40,030 nt of DNA from Pseudomonas nitroreducens TX1 (GTDB lineage: Bacteria > Pseudomonadota > Gammaproteobacteria > Pseudomonadales > Pseudomonadaceae): the NCBI RefSeq assembly GCF_000313755.1, contig NZ_AMZB01000078.1:1-40030 (forward strand), read 5' to 3'. The notes under the pieces are model-generated. The model saw nothing but the letters and a program-made list of their open reading frames with translations, had not been told where the DNA came from and ran no database searches. Below, piece after piece: positions 15,530 through 25,285 of this stretch. Within the stretch, counting starts at the first letter, position 1; the number at the start of each line of letters is the position of its first letter. The translations under genes and the position numbers were made by a program.

Positions 15530-17050
15530 ATGTCTGGCCCGATCCGCGTGTTCGCTCTTTCCCTTCTCGTCGTCGCACTGTCGCTGCAAGGTTGCAGCAG
15601 TCACGGCGGCAGCAGTCACCACCGTGCTTCCGACAGCACCACCGACGACGGCTCCGGCTCCGGTGGCGACGGCAGCGGTGGAAGCGGCGGTACTGGTGGC
15701 GATGGTTCCGGCGGTGGCACCGACGGCACCGGAGGCACCGGCGGAACCGGCGGAACCGGTGGGACTGGCGGAACCGGTGGCACAGGCGGTGGCGACAACG
15801 GCGGTGGAGACGGCGGCGGCACCACTACTCCGCCGCCCGCCAGCACGACCGGCAACATCCTGACCAATACCGGCGAAGCAGTCTCCAATGTCGGCGATAC
15901 GGTGGGCACCGTGGGCGCAGTGGTGAAAACAATCGATCTGCCGGTGCTGGGCGACGGCGTTACGCAGAACGCCGGCACCCTGATCCAGGAAGTTGGCGCG
16001 GGCGTGGACAGCGTCGGCACCGGCGTCACCGATGGACTCGGCCAACTGGGTAACAACCCCAACGCCCTTGGCACTACCGTCGCCGGAGCCACCGGCCTGG
16101 TCAGCCACACCGGCGGCGCAGTGAGCAGCCTGGGCGACACCGTGGCCTCCATCGGCGATGCGCCGGTACTGGCCAACACCCCGCTCAACAGCCTGACCGG
16201 CCAGGTCGGCGGCCTGGTCGATGGCGCCGGCAGCAAGATCACCATGCTCGGCGATTCGCTCACCGGCGCGGTCACGACCGGCCCGCTGAGCCAACTGACC
16301 ACCCAGCTCAGCGGCACCACCGCAGGCCTGGTCGGCAAGGTCGAAGGCACCACCCGGAGCATCGGCTCCGTCACCGGCCTGGGGACTCCGGTGAACAACC
16401 TGTTGACCACCGTCGGCGGCGTTGTGACCCAGACAGGCAACCAGGTGACCAGCCAGAATCCGGCGCTGGCACCGGTCGGCGGAATCGTCAGCAATACAGG
16501 TCAGGCAGTCAGCGCCGCCGGCGGCTTGGTCAATGGCAGCAATCCGGGCGGTGGGCTGCTCGGCAACGTCACAGGCGCCCAGGGCGGCGCTACCGGCGGC
16601 AGTAATCCGGTGGGCGGAGTGGTCAGCGGCGTGACCGGCGCAGTGGGCGGCATCACCGGTTCCCTGGGCGGTGCCACCGGCGGCAGCAACCCGGTGGGTG
16701 GCCTGGTCGGCGGCGTGACTGGCGCGGTGGGCGGCATAACAGGCTCCCTGGGCGGCGCCACTGGCGGCAGCAATCCAGTGGGTGGACTGGTCAACGGCGT
16801 GGCCGGCACCCTTGGCGGCGTGACCGGCAGCCTCACCGGTGGCGGCGGCCTGGTTGCCGGGGCAGGCGTGGGCGTGGGCAGCAGCACCCAGGGTTCGGGC
16901 GTAGCAGTCGGTGCCGGCGCCGGTACGACTGGCGGGACCAGCGGTCAGGGAGGCCTGCTGGGCAATACGCTGGGCGCCGTGGGTGGCGCGCTGGGTGGTG
17001 TGACCGGCGGACTGGGCGGTGGATTGGCGATCGGTACGCCCAAGCAATAA
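15530..17050 (+). CDS. Gly-rich collagen-like surface lipoprotein
   Basis: A 506-residue protein. Residues 1-21 are a lipoprotein signal with lipobox LQGC (Cys22); Ser23 follows, with no Asp, so outer-membrane sorting is expected. A Ser/His/Asp-rich linker precedes a Gly-Gly-Thr repeat tract (about 55-95), then TTTPPPAST. The rest is low-complexity sequence rich in Gly, Val, Thr and Asn with NTG, GGAVSSLGD and VGG units, including three near-identical 28-residue repeats (352-435). No cysteines occur after the lipobox. Genes of this kind are annotated as collagen-like in Pseudomonas, though true Gly-X-Y triplets are few. The start at 15530 is set by GGAGG eight bases upstream. A terminator separates it from the TpsB gene. 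It is probably a surface adhesin or matrix protein; the function is unproven. Confidence 0.8.
   Translation: MSGPIRVFALSLLVVALSLQGCSSHGGSSHHRASDSTTDDGSGSGGDGSGGSGGTGGDGSGGGTDGTGGTGGTGGTGGTGGTGGTGGGDNGGGDGGGTTTPPPASTTGNILTNTGEAVSNVGDTVGTVGAVVKTIDLPVLGDGVTQNAGTLIQEVGAGVDSVGTGVTDGLGQLGNNPNALGTTVAGATGLVSHTGGAVSSLGDTVASIGDAPVLANTPLNSLTGQVGGLVDGAGSKITMLGDSLTGAVTTGPLSQLTTQLSGTTAGLVGKVEGTTRSIGSVTGLGTPVNNLLTTVGGVVTQTGNQVTSQNPALAPVGGIVSNTGQAVSAAGGLVNGSNPGGGLLGNVTGAQGGATGGSNPVGGVVSGVTGAVGGITGSLGGATGGSNPVGGLVGGVTGAVGGITGSLGGATGGSNPVGGLVNGVAGTLGGVTGSLTGGGGLVAGAGVGVGSSTQGSGVAVGAGAGTTGGTSGQGGLLGNTLGAVGGALGGVTGGLGGGLAIGTPKQ
15722..15793 (+). repeat. Tandem 9-bp Gly-Gly-Thr coding repeat
   Basis: Successive variants of GGCGGAACC encode a run of Gly-Gly-Thr units. 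Tandem in-frame 9-bp repeats can change number by slippage without a frameshift. Confidence 0.75.
16583..16834 (+). repeat. Three tandem 84-bp coding repeats
   Basis: Repeats at 16583-16666, 16667-16750 and 16751-16834 each encode 28 residues starting GGATGGSNPVGG and ending in GSL. The first two differ only in the VVSG/LVGG segment; the third has more changes. Confidence 0.85.
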
Positions 17051-17075
17051 TCCGATTTACGCCCATACTGTAGTA

Positions 17076-17106
17076 ACCAGGAGCCGCCCACGGCTCCTGG
17101 TCTTTT
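17076..17106 (+). terminator. Terminator between lipoprotein and TpsB genes
   Basis: ACCAGGAGCC-GCCCAC-GGCTCCTGGT followed by CTTTT is a 10-bp perfect stem with a short T-run. It would end or attenuate the lipoprotein transcript before the translocator gene. Confidence 0.75.
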
Positions 17107-17137
17107 AATAAGAAGATCGGTCTCATGGAGGAGCCAG

Positions 17138-18805
17138 ATGCGCAGACTCGCTGTCCTTCCCCTGTTGTTGGCTGCACCCTTCGCCTGGGCCGAGCGCCCG
17201 ATACAGCTTCCCGGCTCCGATATCGAACAGACCCTTCCCCGCCCCAACCTGCCTGGCGGCGACATCCGTCCCAGCGCCCCCAAGGTCACCACCCCCGATC
17301 CCTCCGCTGCCCAACCCGTGCAGATCCTCCAGCAGCGCATCCGCATCAAGCGCATCGAGCTGGCCGGCGGCAAGCATTACCCCGTCGAGACCTGGAAACC
17401 GCTGCTGGAACCACTGACCAAGCGCACCATCCAGGTCAGCGAGCTGGTCGCAGCGGCCAAGGCCATCACCCAACGCTACCAGGACGATGGCTACTTCATC
17501 TCCTTCGCCTACGTACCCAACCAGGACTTCCGCAGCGGCGTCGCGCGGATCGTACTGGTCGAGGGGCACATCAGCCAGGTTCGCGCTGCGGGCGACCTGG
17601 GCGTGCACCAGATGCGCGTGGACCGCTGGATCGAGAAGCTGAAAGCGGAAAAACCCCTGACCCGCGAAAGCTTCGAACGCTTCAGCGTGCTGATGAGCCG
17701 GGTGCCCGGCATGCAGATGGCCATGGCGCTCAATCCGCCCACCACCAGCGACGGTGGCGCCGTGCTGGAGCTGGCGGGCAAGCAGAAGCGCTTCGACACC
17801 GGCATGAACCTAGACTCCCGCCGTGGCGAGCAGCGCGGGCTGTTCAACGCCGAGGTGATGTCGATGCTCGGCTGGGGCGAGCAACTGCAGTTCAGCTACC
17901 TCTACCCGCCGGGCGACGACCACGAGTACTACCGCGCCTGGAACTACAGCCAGCTCCTGGGTGACAACGGCCTGCAACTGCTCGCCGGCTACAGCAAGTA
18001 CAACTCGCGCCCCGGCGAGAACCTGCGCCTGGCCAGCGGCCTGGAGTTCGAGCGCAAGCGGCAGAACGAGCGGGTCAGCGCCGGCCTGGGCGTCCCGCTG
18101 GTGCTTCGTCGCGACCTGACCTGGGACCTCAACCTGCGTGGCTACACGGTCAACGACACCAGCACCTACGACCTGGTCTACCCGGCCATCCCCTTCCGCA
18201 TCGAACAGAAGAGCAAGCTGCGCGTGGTGGGGATCGAAACCGTCGTCCAGCAGTTCGCCAAGCAACGCGTGCGCGCCGGCAGCGTGGCGGTTTACCAGGG
18301 GCTCAACGGCATGGGCGCGGAAGCGCCGGAGCCGATCAAGAAGAACTTCACCCGCCTTCTCGGCTATGGCGCGCAACAGGACCAGTTCGGCTCTAACTGG
18401 CAGGGCGTGGTGACCGCTGCCTTCCAGTGGAGCGATGACGTGCTGCCCGACTCCGAGCAGGTCACCTATGGCGGCGGCAACTTCGGCCGCGGCTATCCGG
18501 ACGACCAGGCCAGCGGCGACAAGGGCTGGGGAGCCTCCTACGAAGTGAACTACTCCTTCCTGCGGCAGAGCGTGGTGCTCAACCAGATCCAGCCCTATTT
18601 CGTCGTCGACACCGCTCGCACCCGCTACAACCAGGACGGCCTGAGCGAAGGCAAGCTCGGCTCGGCGGCACTGGGCGTGCGTTTCTCCAACCGCAAGCAC
18701 TACCTGGTGTCGATGGAAGTCGCCAAGCCCTTCGGCGACCGCGCACTGGACAACAACGAACGCAGCCCGCGGCTGAACTTCGCCTTCAGCTATCAGATCC
18801 CCTGA
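17138..18805 (+). CDS. TpsB-type outer-membrane translocator (ShlB/FhaC/HecB family)
   Basis: The 555-residue protein starts with a signal peptide (about 1-18, cleaved after AWA). A Pro-rich periplasmic stretch leads to one clear POTRA domain (about 65-150: RIKRIELAGGKHYPVETWKP to RIVLVEGHISQV), and then the 16-strand ShlB-type barrel. FGRGYPDDQ matches the conserved loop-6 RGY/RGF motif needed for secretion. TpsB proteins export one partner across the outer membrane by two-partner secretion. No TpsA with a filamentous-haemagglutinin-like TPS domain is in the window; the neighbour is the Gly-rich lipoprotein, 87 bp upstream. The start has GGAGGAG at the right distance. The partner is therefore either the lipoprotein (unusual) or encoded elsewhere. 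Confidence 0.9.
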   Translation: MRRLAVLPLLLAAPFAWAERPIQLPGSDIEQTLPRPNLPGGDIRPSAPKVTTPDPSAAQPVQILQQRIRIKRIELAGGKHYPVETWKPLLEPLTKRTIQVSELVAAAKAITQRYQDDGYFISFAYVPNQDFRSGVARIVLVEGHISQVRAAGDLGVHQMRVDRWIEKLKAEKPLTRESFERFSVLMSRVPGMQMAMALNPPTTSDGGAVLELAGKQKRFDTGMNLDSRRGEQRGLFNAEVMSMLGWGEQLQFSYLYPPGDDHEYYRAWNYSQLLGDNGLQLLAGYSKYNSRPGENLRLASGLEFERKRQNERVSAGLGVPLVLRRDLTWDLNLRGYTVNDTSTYDLVYPAIPFRIEQKSKLRVVGIETVVQQFAKQRVRAGSVAVYQGLNGMGAEAPEPIKKNFTRLLGYGAQQDQFGSNWQGVVTAAFQWSDDVLPDSEQVTYGGGNFGRGYPDDQASGDKGWGASYEVNYSFLRQSVVLNQIQPYFVVDTARTRYNQDGLSEGKLGSAALGVRFSNRKHYLVSMEVAKPFGDRALDNNERSPRLNFAFSYQIP

Positions 18806-18810
18806 GGGTT

Positions 18811-18859
18811 GCCCCTACATCGAGTCACTGTGCCGGGCGCAGTGACTCGATGTAGGGGC
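18811..18859. repeat. 20-bp perfect inverted repeat
   Basis: 18811-18830 is the exact reverse complement of 18840-18859, with a 9-base loop. The right arm encodes the Arg-Pro-Tyr-Ile-Glu-Ser-Leu segment near the end of the minus-strand methyltransferase gene; the left arm covers its stop and the bases beyond. There is no T-run, so it is not a standard terminator, although it lies between two convergent genes. Confidence 0.85.
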
Positions 18860-19586
18860 GCAACGAGTAGCCCAGCGTGGGCTCGAGCTGGCCGACGCGT
18901 TTCTTCAGGCCGCGCAGGTTCAGCTCCTGGTCCAGCTCCGCGGGCACCAAGACGATCACATTGCCCTCAGGCACCGGGCATTCCCAGTAATGCCGATGGA
19001 AGCGTCCGCGCAGCAACGCGGCGCCCAGCGGGCGGCCATCGTCGGTGCTCCACTGGTTGATCACCAGCCAGCCACCGGGACGCAGGCGCTCGCGGCAGGT
19101 ACCGAGGAAATCCCAGGCGATATGCGCCGGCGCGGGACCCGTGTCGGTGTAGAGATCGAGGAAAATCAGGTCCGCCGGCTCGCACTCCGCCAGTTCCTGC
19201 ACCGCGTCGCCGATGCGCAGGTCCAGGCGCTCGTCCTCCACCAACCCCAGGTACTCGCGGGCCAGGCGGGGGATGGACGGGCGCAGCTCGATCGCCTCCA
19301 CCTCATCCAGCGGCAGGTATTTCAGGCAGGCCTGGGTCAGGCTGCCCGCGCCGAAGCCGAGGAACAATGCACGGCGCGGGCGCGGATGGCACAACGCGCC
19401 GACCAGCATGGCGCGCGAGTAGTCGTACTCCAGCCAGCTCGGATCGCCCATCAGCACGCAGCTCTGCTCGACCTCGTCGCCGAACTCCAGGTAGCGGAAG
19501 GCGCCGCTTTCCACGACACGGATCACGCCGAATTCATCGCGCTCCTCGACGATGAGCAATTCTTCGCTCAGCAGCTCCTCGCTCAT
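18825..19586 (-). CDS. Spermidine-synthase-like SAM-dependent methyltransferase
   Basis: The 253-residue protein has a Rossmann fold of the spermine/spermidine synthase type. RRALFLGFGAGSLTQAC is the nucleotide-binding loop, VEAIELRPSIPRLAREYL the acidic strand 2, RIGDAVQELAECEPADLIFLD the next block, and LRPGGWLVINQW the strand-5 region. Key polyamine-binding residues are not evident, so its acceptor is unknown. The start at 19586 (MSEELLSEELL) is the first ATG; a TTG at 19682 would add unconserved residues. Its last codons form one arm of the 20-bp inverted repeat. Confidence 0.82.
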   Translation of the reverse strand: MSEELLSEELLIVEERDEFGVIRVVESGAFRYLEFGDEVEQSCVLMGDPSWLEYDYSRAMLVGALCHPRPRRALFLGFGAGSLTQACLKYLPLDEVEAIELRPSIPRLAREYLGLVEDERLDLRIGDAVQELAECEPADLIFLDLYTDTGPAPAHIAWDFLGTCRERLRPGGWLVINQWSTDDGRPLGAALLRGRFHRHYWECPVPEGNVIVLVPAELDQELNLRGLKKRVGQLEPTLGYSLRPYIESLRPAQ

Positions 19587-21332
<1,746 letters not shown>

Positions 21333-21376
21333 ATCCGACACGAGTCTCACAGCCATCCTAAAACCACTTCCTGCAA

Positions 21377-21405
21377 TTGACGGTAACGGGGCGCCTGCCT
21401 AGAGT
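21377..21405 (+). promoter_or_regulatory. sigma-70 promoter of the M48 lipoprotein gene
   Basis: TTGACG (21377-21382) and TAGAGT (21400-21405) are 17 bp apart and lie 57 bp before the ATG. Confidence 0.7.
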
Positions 21406-21461
21406 GGCGCCCCGCACGGCAGCCGCCGCGCCATGGAAATCGTCAACCAAGGAAGATTCCG

Positions 21462-22223
21462 ATGCTACTCCACCGTTCCCTGCTCGCCCTCGTTGTCAGC
21501 ACCGCCGCAGCCCTCTCCGGCTGCCAGAACATGAACACCGACAGCCTCATGCAGTCGGGCATGATGGCCATGAAGGCCGCCACCCTGAGCGACGCCGAGA
21601 TCAAGCAGGTCGCCGACGAAGCCTGCGCCAAGCAGGACGCCGAAGCGCAGATCGCTCCGGCCAACAGCCCCTACACCCAGCGCCTGGACAAGATCGCCGC
21701 CGCCCTGGGCAACCCGCTCACCGGCACCGCGGTCAACTACAAGGTCTACCTCACCGACGACATCAACGCCTTCGCCATGGCCAACGGCTGCGTGCGCGTT
21801 TACTCCGGCCTGATGGACCTGATGAACGACAACGAAGTGGAAGGCGTGCTCGGCCACGAGATCGGCCACGTCGCCCTGGGCCACATCAAGAAGGCCACCC
21901 AGACCGCCTACGCAGCCGCTGCCGCACGCAACGCCGCTGCCGCCTCGGGCAATGCCACCGTGGCAGCGCTGTCGCAGTCGCAGCTGGGCGAGATCGGCGA
22001 GGCGCTGGTCAACGCACAGTTCTCCCAGTCCCAGGAATCAGCCGCCGATGACTACTCCTTCGACTTGCTGAAGAAGCGCGGCATCCCGCTGGAAGGCCTG
22101 GCCACTGCCTTCGACAAGCTGGCCAAGCTGAGCGGCGGCAAGGAGAGCAGCATGTTCGACTCGCACCCCGGCTCGCAGCAGCGCGCGGACCACATCCGCC
22201 AGCGCATCGCCAGCGGCAAGTGA
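21462..22223 (+). CDS. M48-family zinc metalloprotease lipoprotein
   Basis: This 253-residue protein is similar to the LoiP/YcaL type. It has a lipoprotein signal with lipobox LSGC (Cys21, then Gln), so it is probably outer-membrane anchored facing the periplasm. The zinc motif is GHEIGHVALGH (His132, Glu133, His136), and SQSQESAADDYSFDLLKKRG gives the third ligand (Glu). The tail FDSHPGSQQRADHI is typical of the family. Such proteases do quality control of outer-membrane proteins. It has its own promoter and terminator. Confidence 0.92.
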   Translation: MLLHRSLLALVVSTAAALSGCQNMNTDSLMQSGMMAMKAATLSDAEIKQVADEACAKQDAEAQIAPANSPYTQRLDKIAAALGNPLTGTAVNYKVYLTDDINAFAMANGCVRVYSGLMDLMNDNEVEGVLGHEIGHVALGHIKKATQTAYAAAAARNAAAASGNATVAALSQSQLGEIGEALVNAQFSQSQESAADDYSFDLLKKRGIPLEGLATAFDKLAKLSGGKESSMFDSHPGSQQRADHIRQRIASGK

Positions 22224-22230
22224 TCCCAGG

Positions 22231-22258
22231 CGGGCCTCTTCGGAGGCCCGTTCGTTTT
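22231..22258 (+). terminator. Terminator of the M48 gene
   Basis: CGGGCCTC-TTCG-GAGGCCCG is an 8-bp stem with a stable TTCG tetraloop, then TTCGTTTT. It abuts the stop of the convergent ycaQ-like gene. Confidence 0.9.
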
Positions 22259-23478
22259 CAGGCCTGCGCCAGCAGTCCTTGCAGGCGTTCGCCGGATGGC
22301 CGCCTGCAGTTCACCACCACCCGCTCCAGCCCGAGCCAGTTCGCCATCTCCCCCAGTTGCCGCGCCAGCGCGGCATGCCCCTCCTCGCCCAGGCCCTTTT
22401 CCTCCTCGTGGACGGCATGCACCACCAGCTTCGCGGCGGCGCGGTCAGAACGCAGATCGACCCGCGCGGCGAGATGCTCATCAAACAGGAACGGCAGTAC
22501 GTAGTAGCCGTAAACGCGCTTGTGCTGCGGCGTGTAGATTTCCAGACGGTAGCGGAAGTCGAACAGCCGCTCGGTGCGGGCGCGCTCCCAGACCAGCGAA
22601 TCGAAAGGCGAGAGCAAGGCACTGGCGCGTACCTTGCGCGGGATCACCGGGTCCGCCAGGCAATAGGCGGGCGTCTGCCAGCCCTGGACCTGCACCGGCA
22701 ACAGCTCGCCCGCCTCCACCAGCTCGACCAGCCGCGCCTTGCTGTCGGCAGGGTCGAGACGGAAGTAATCGCGCAGGTCCCTCTCGGTGGCCACACCCAG
22801 CGCTTGCGCCGAATGCAGCAGCAACTGGCGCTGCGCCTCGTCTTCCTCCAGTTCGGGCTGTTGCAGCAGATCGGAAGGCAAGACGCGTTCGGGCAAATCG
22901 TAAAGCCGCTCGAAGCCGCGCCGCCCGGCGACCGTCACCTCGCCCGCGGCGAACAGCCACTCCAGCGCGTGCTTCTCGTCGCTCCAGTCCCACCAGGGGC
23001 CGGCGCGTTCCTGGCGGGTGGTCAGGCTGCCGGCACCCAGCGACCCCTGCTCGCGCACGGCATCCAGCACCCGCCGGATCACCGCTTGCTGCTCACGCCC
23101 GAAACGCGCCAGTTGCTGGTAGATCCCGCGCCCCTCGGCTGCGCGGCGCATGCGCCAGCGCATCAGCGGATAGAAGTCCAGCGGCAGCAGCGACGCTTCA
23201 TGCCCCCAGTATTCGAATAGCCGACGATGACGGCCGCCACTCCAGGCGGCCTCTTCCAGCAGCGCCGGCGAGTAGGTACCCAGGCGCGAGAACAGCGGCA
23301 GGTAGTGCGAGCGCACCAGCGCGTTCACCGAGTCGATCTGCAGTACGCCCAGTCGTTCCAGCACACTGCGCACATGGCGACGCTGCACCTCGCCGCTGGG
23401 CTTGCGCAGCGTGAAGCCCTGGGCAGCCAGGGCGAGGCGGCGAGCCTGCTTGAGGGACAAGGATTCAACGGTCGGCAT
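22258..23478 (-). CDS. YcaQ-family DNA glycosylase (HTH_42 winged helix)
   Basis: The 406-residue protein belongs to the YcaQ/AlkX-AlkZ group, which unhooks interstrand crosslinks and removes bulky N7-alkyl adducts. Residues VLQIDSVNALVRSHYLPLFSR hold the Gln-X-Asp catalytic motif (QID) as in E. coli YcaQ; AlkZ instead has Gln-X-Gln. The N-terminal LSLKQARRLALAAQGF and the RLFEYWGHEASLLP block are also typical. The ATG at 23478 has GGAG six bases upstream, so the GTG at 23490 is not needed. Not linked to other repair genes here. Confidence 0.88.
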   Translation of the reverse strand: MPTVESLSLKQARRLALAAQGFTLRKPSGEVQRRHVRSVLERLGVLQIDSVNALVRSHYLPLFSRLGTYSPALLEEAAWSGGRHRRLFEYWGHEASLLPLDFYPLMRWRMRRAAEGRGIYQQLARFGREQQAVIRRVLDAVREQGSLGAGSLTTRQERAGPWWDWSDEKHALEWLFAAGEVTVAGRRGFERLYDLPERVLPSDLLQQPELEEDEAQRQLLLHSAQALGVATERDLRDYFRLDPADSKARLVELVEAGELLPVQVQGWQTPAYCLADPVIPRKVRASALLSPFDSLVWERARTERLFDFRYRLEIYTPQHKRVYGYYVLPFLFDEHLAARVDLRSDRAAAKLVVHAVHEEEKGLGEEGHAALARQLGEMANWLGLERVVVNCRRPSGERLQGLLAQA

Positions 23479-23538
23479 CGCGGACTCCACGGCGGGTCAA
23501 GCCCTAGAGCCTAACGCCAATTGCGCTGCCTCGCTGCA

Positions 23539-24009
23539 TCAGGCGGGTTCACCGAGCCGCTGGGGCATGGGGAAAGGCCGCGCGAAGGTGAAGACTTCTG
23601 CCGAGGGGCCTTCCAGCCGGAGACGCTCCAGGCGATCGCGGGCCAGCATCACGTCCGGCAGCTCGCCTTCGGGCATCCACCAGAGCGCAAGGCTCGGCGC
23701 GGGCAGGCGCTCCATCCAGTCGCGCTTGCTGCGCAGCACCTGCAGGTGCTCGCCGGCATAGACGTAGTCCTTGAGCGACTCGACGGATTCCCAGACGGAC
23801 AGGTTGACGATGATCAGCGGGTCTTCGAAGACGCGGATGGCAGTGGCATCGCCCTCCTCCGTCTGCAAACGCCAGACAAAGCCGGGGCTGCGCTCGGCAA
23901 GGGCGTTGATGTGATCGAGCTGGTCGACGAACCCCTTCATCAGGGGGTGATCCAACGGGGCACGGGCCTTGGCGATGTTGAGCTGGGCGAGATGGTATCG
24001 GGGGGACAT
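23539..24009 (-). CDS. DUF3291-type protein, ABM-like fold
   Basis: The 156-residue cytoplasmic protein has YHLAQLNIAKARAPLDHP at its start and NLSVWESVESLKDYVYAGEH in the middle, the latter typical of the DUF3291 family (related to antibiotic-biosynthesis monooxygenase-like dimeric barrels). The function is not known. The ATG at 24009 is chosen because AAGG is six bases upstream; further in-frame ATGs at 24015 and 24024 are possible. It lies between the ycaQ-like gene and the DUF1127 gene on the same strand. Confidence 0.8.
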   Translation of the reverse strand: MSPRYHLAQLNIAKARAPLDHPLMKGFVDQLDHINALAERSPGFVWRLQTEEGDATAIRVFEDPLIIVNLSVWESVESLKDYVYAGEHLQVLRSKRDWMERLPAPSLALWWMPEGELPDVMLARDRLERLRLEGPSAEVFTFARPFPMPQRLGEPA

Positions 24010-24084
24010 GGGCATCCTTGTCATGACGTTGATCAGATTTGCAAAGGCGGGCGGCACGGCGGGAGTCCGTGCCGCCCGGCGGGC

Positions 24085-24333
24085 TCAACGGCGGACATAG
24101 TCCGCCCAGAAGGGGCGCTCGACTTCCTGCTGGATATCGGCGCGGCTCAGGCCGATGTCCTTGAGCGCCTCATCGCTCATGGTCGCCAGCTCACGACGCT
24201 GGCGGGCCAGCTCATGCCAGTGCAGGACACGCTGGATGGCGCGCTTCCACAGCGGTACGGCCGCGGCTTTGTGATCGGAAGATTTGTGAACATGGTAGGA
24301 CGTTGCTACGAAACCTAGTTGACCTTTCATCAT
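24085..24333 (-). CDS. DUF1127 (YjiS-like) small protein
   Basis: An 82-residue basic protein. The C-terminal half ELARQRRELATMSDEALKDI followed by GLSRADIQ is the DUF1127 signature (about residues 38-70). Proteins with this domain have been linked to RNA turnover and phosphate or oxidative responses in alpha-proteobacteria; the role in Pseudomonas is unclear. Two adjacent ATG codons (24333, 24330) follow GGAGGGAAG, and either can serve. It is divergent from the LysR gene at 24428, which may control it. Confidence 0.85.
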   Translation of the reverse strand: MMKGQLGFVATSYHVHKSSDHKAAAVPLWKRAIQRVLHWHELARQRRELATMSDEALKDIGLSRADIQQEVERPFWADYVRR

Positions 24334-24427
24334 GCTTCCCTCCCTGTGGGGTTGGATGCAGTTTCCCGCTCGCGCTAAGATCAATCCAACGAATCATTCT
24401 TATGCAACCCATCTCGGAGATTGATGA

Positions 24428-25279
24428 ATGAGCAGCTTCCCCAGCATCGACAGCGAACTGCTGCGCACCTTCGTCGCCATCGCCGACCACGGTGGCTTCA
24501 CCCGCGCCGCCGAGATGGTCAACCGCACGCAGTCGGCGGTGAGCATGCAGATGAAACGCCTGGAGGAAGACGTGCTGGAGCGCAGCCTGTTCGAGCGCGA
24601 CGGCCGCCAGGTGCGCCTGACGCCGGAAGGCCAGATCCTGCTGGGCTATGCGCGGCGCATCCTGCGATTGCAGGGCGAGGTGTTCAACACCTTCCGCCAG
24701 CCGCACATGGTCGGCTCGGTGAAGATCGGCACGCCGGACGACTATGTGATGCGCTTCCTGCCCAGCATCCTCTCGCGCTTCGCCGAGGCCTACCCGCTGG
24801 TGCAGGTCGAGGTGCATTGCGAGTCGTCCGCGCAATTGCTGCTGCGCAACGACCTGGACCTGTCCATCGTCACCCGCGAGCCGGGCACCGAGATCGGCCA
24901 GCTGCTGCGGCAGGAAGATTTCGTCTGGATGGCCGCCGAGAGCTTCTGCCCACAGGATCAGCGCCCCCTGCCATTGGCAATGTTCAACACCGCCTGCTTC
25001 TGCCGCGCCTGGGCCTGCAATGCCCTGGAGGCGATGGAGGTGGACTACCGCATCGCCTACAGCAGCCCGAGTCTGTCGGCGCTGTTCGCCGTGGCCAGCG
25101 CGGGCCTCGCGGTGACCGCGCAACTGCGCAGTCTGCTCACAGGCAACCTGCGCATCCTCGGCGAGGACGAGGGCCTGCCGGTGCTGCCCAACGCCAGCAT
25201 CGTCCTGCTGCGCGGACAGAAGATGACGCCGGTGACCGACAAGCTGGCCGAGTACATAGTCGAAGGCTTCCGCTCGTAA
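24428..25279 (+). CDS. LysR-family transcriptional regulator
   Basis: The 283-residue protein has the HTH at about 6-65 (LLRTFVAIADHGGFTRAAEM and VNRTQSAVSMQMKRLEEDV) and a type 2 periplasmic-binding-like effector domain from about 90 (VKIGTPDDYVMRFLP). The ligand is unknown. It starts 94 bp from the divergent DUF1127 gene, the usual arrangement for a LysR regulator and its target. GGAG lies eight bases before the ATG. It converges with the TSUP gene with only 6 bp between stops. Confidence 0.92.
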   Translation: MSSFPSIDSELLRTFVAIADHGGFTRAAEMVNRTQSAVSMQMKRLEEDVLERSLFERDGRQVRLTPEGQILLGYARRILRLQGEVFNTFRQPHMVGSVKIGTPDDYVMRFLPSILSRFAEAYPLVQVEVHCESSAQLLLRNDLDLSIVTREPGTEIGQLLRQEDFVWMAAESFCPQDQRPLPLAMFNTACFCRAWACNALEAMEVDYRIAYSSPSLSALFAVASAGLAVTAQLRSLLTGNLRILGEDEGLPVLPNASIVLLRGQKMTPVTDKLAEYIVEGFRS

Positions 25280-25285
25280 GGCGGC

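Noticed and set aside
15722..15793. CRISPR-like regular repeats
   Set aside because: The short 9-bp repeats are in-frame Gly-Gly-Thr codons without spacers.
15443..17047. 534-codon open frame on the minus strand opposite the lipoprotein gene, rich in Ala, His and Gln
   Set aside because: It is the antisense shadow of the Gly-rich repeats; there is no ribosome site or family, and the plus-strand gene has a proper signal peptide and lipobox.
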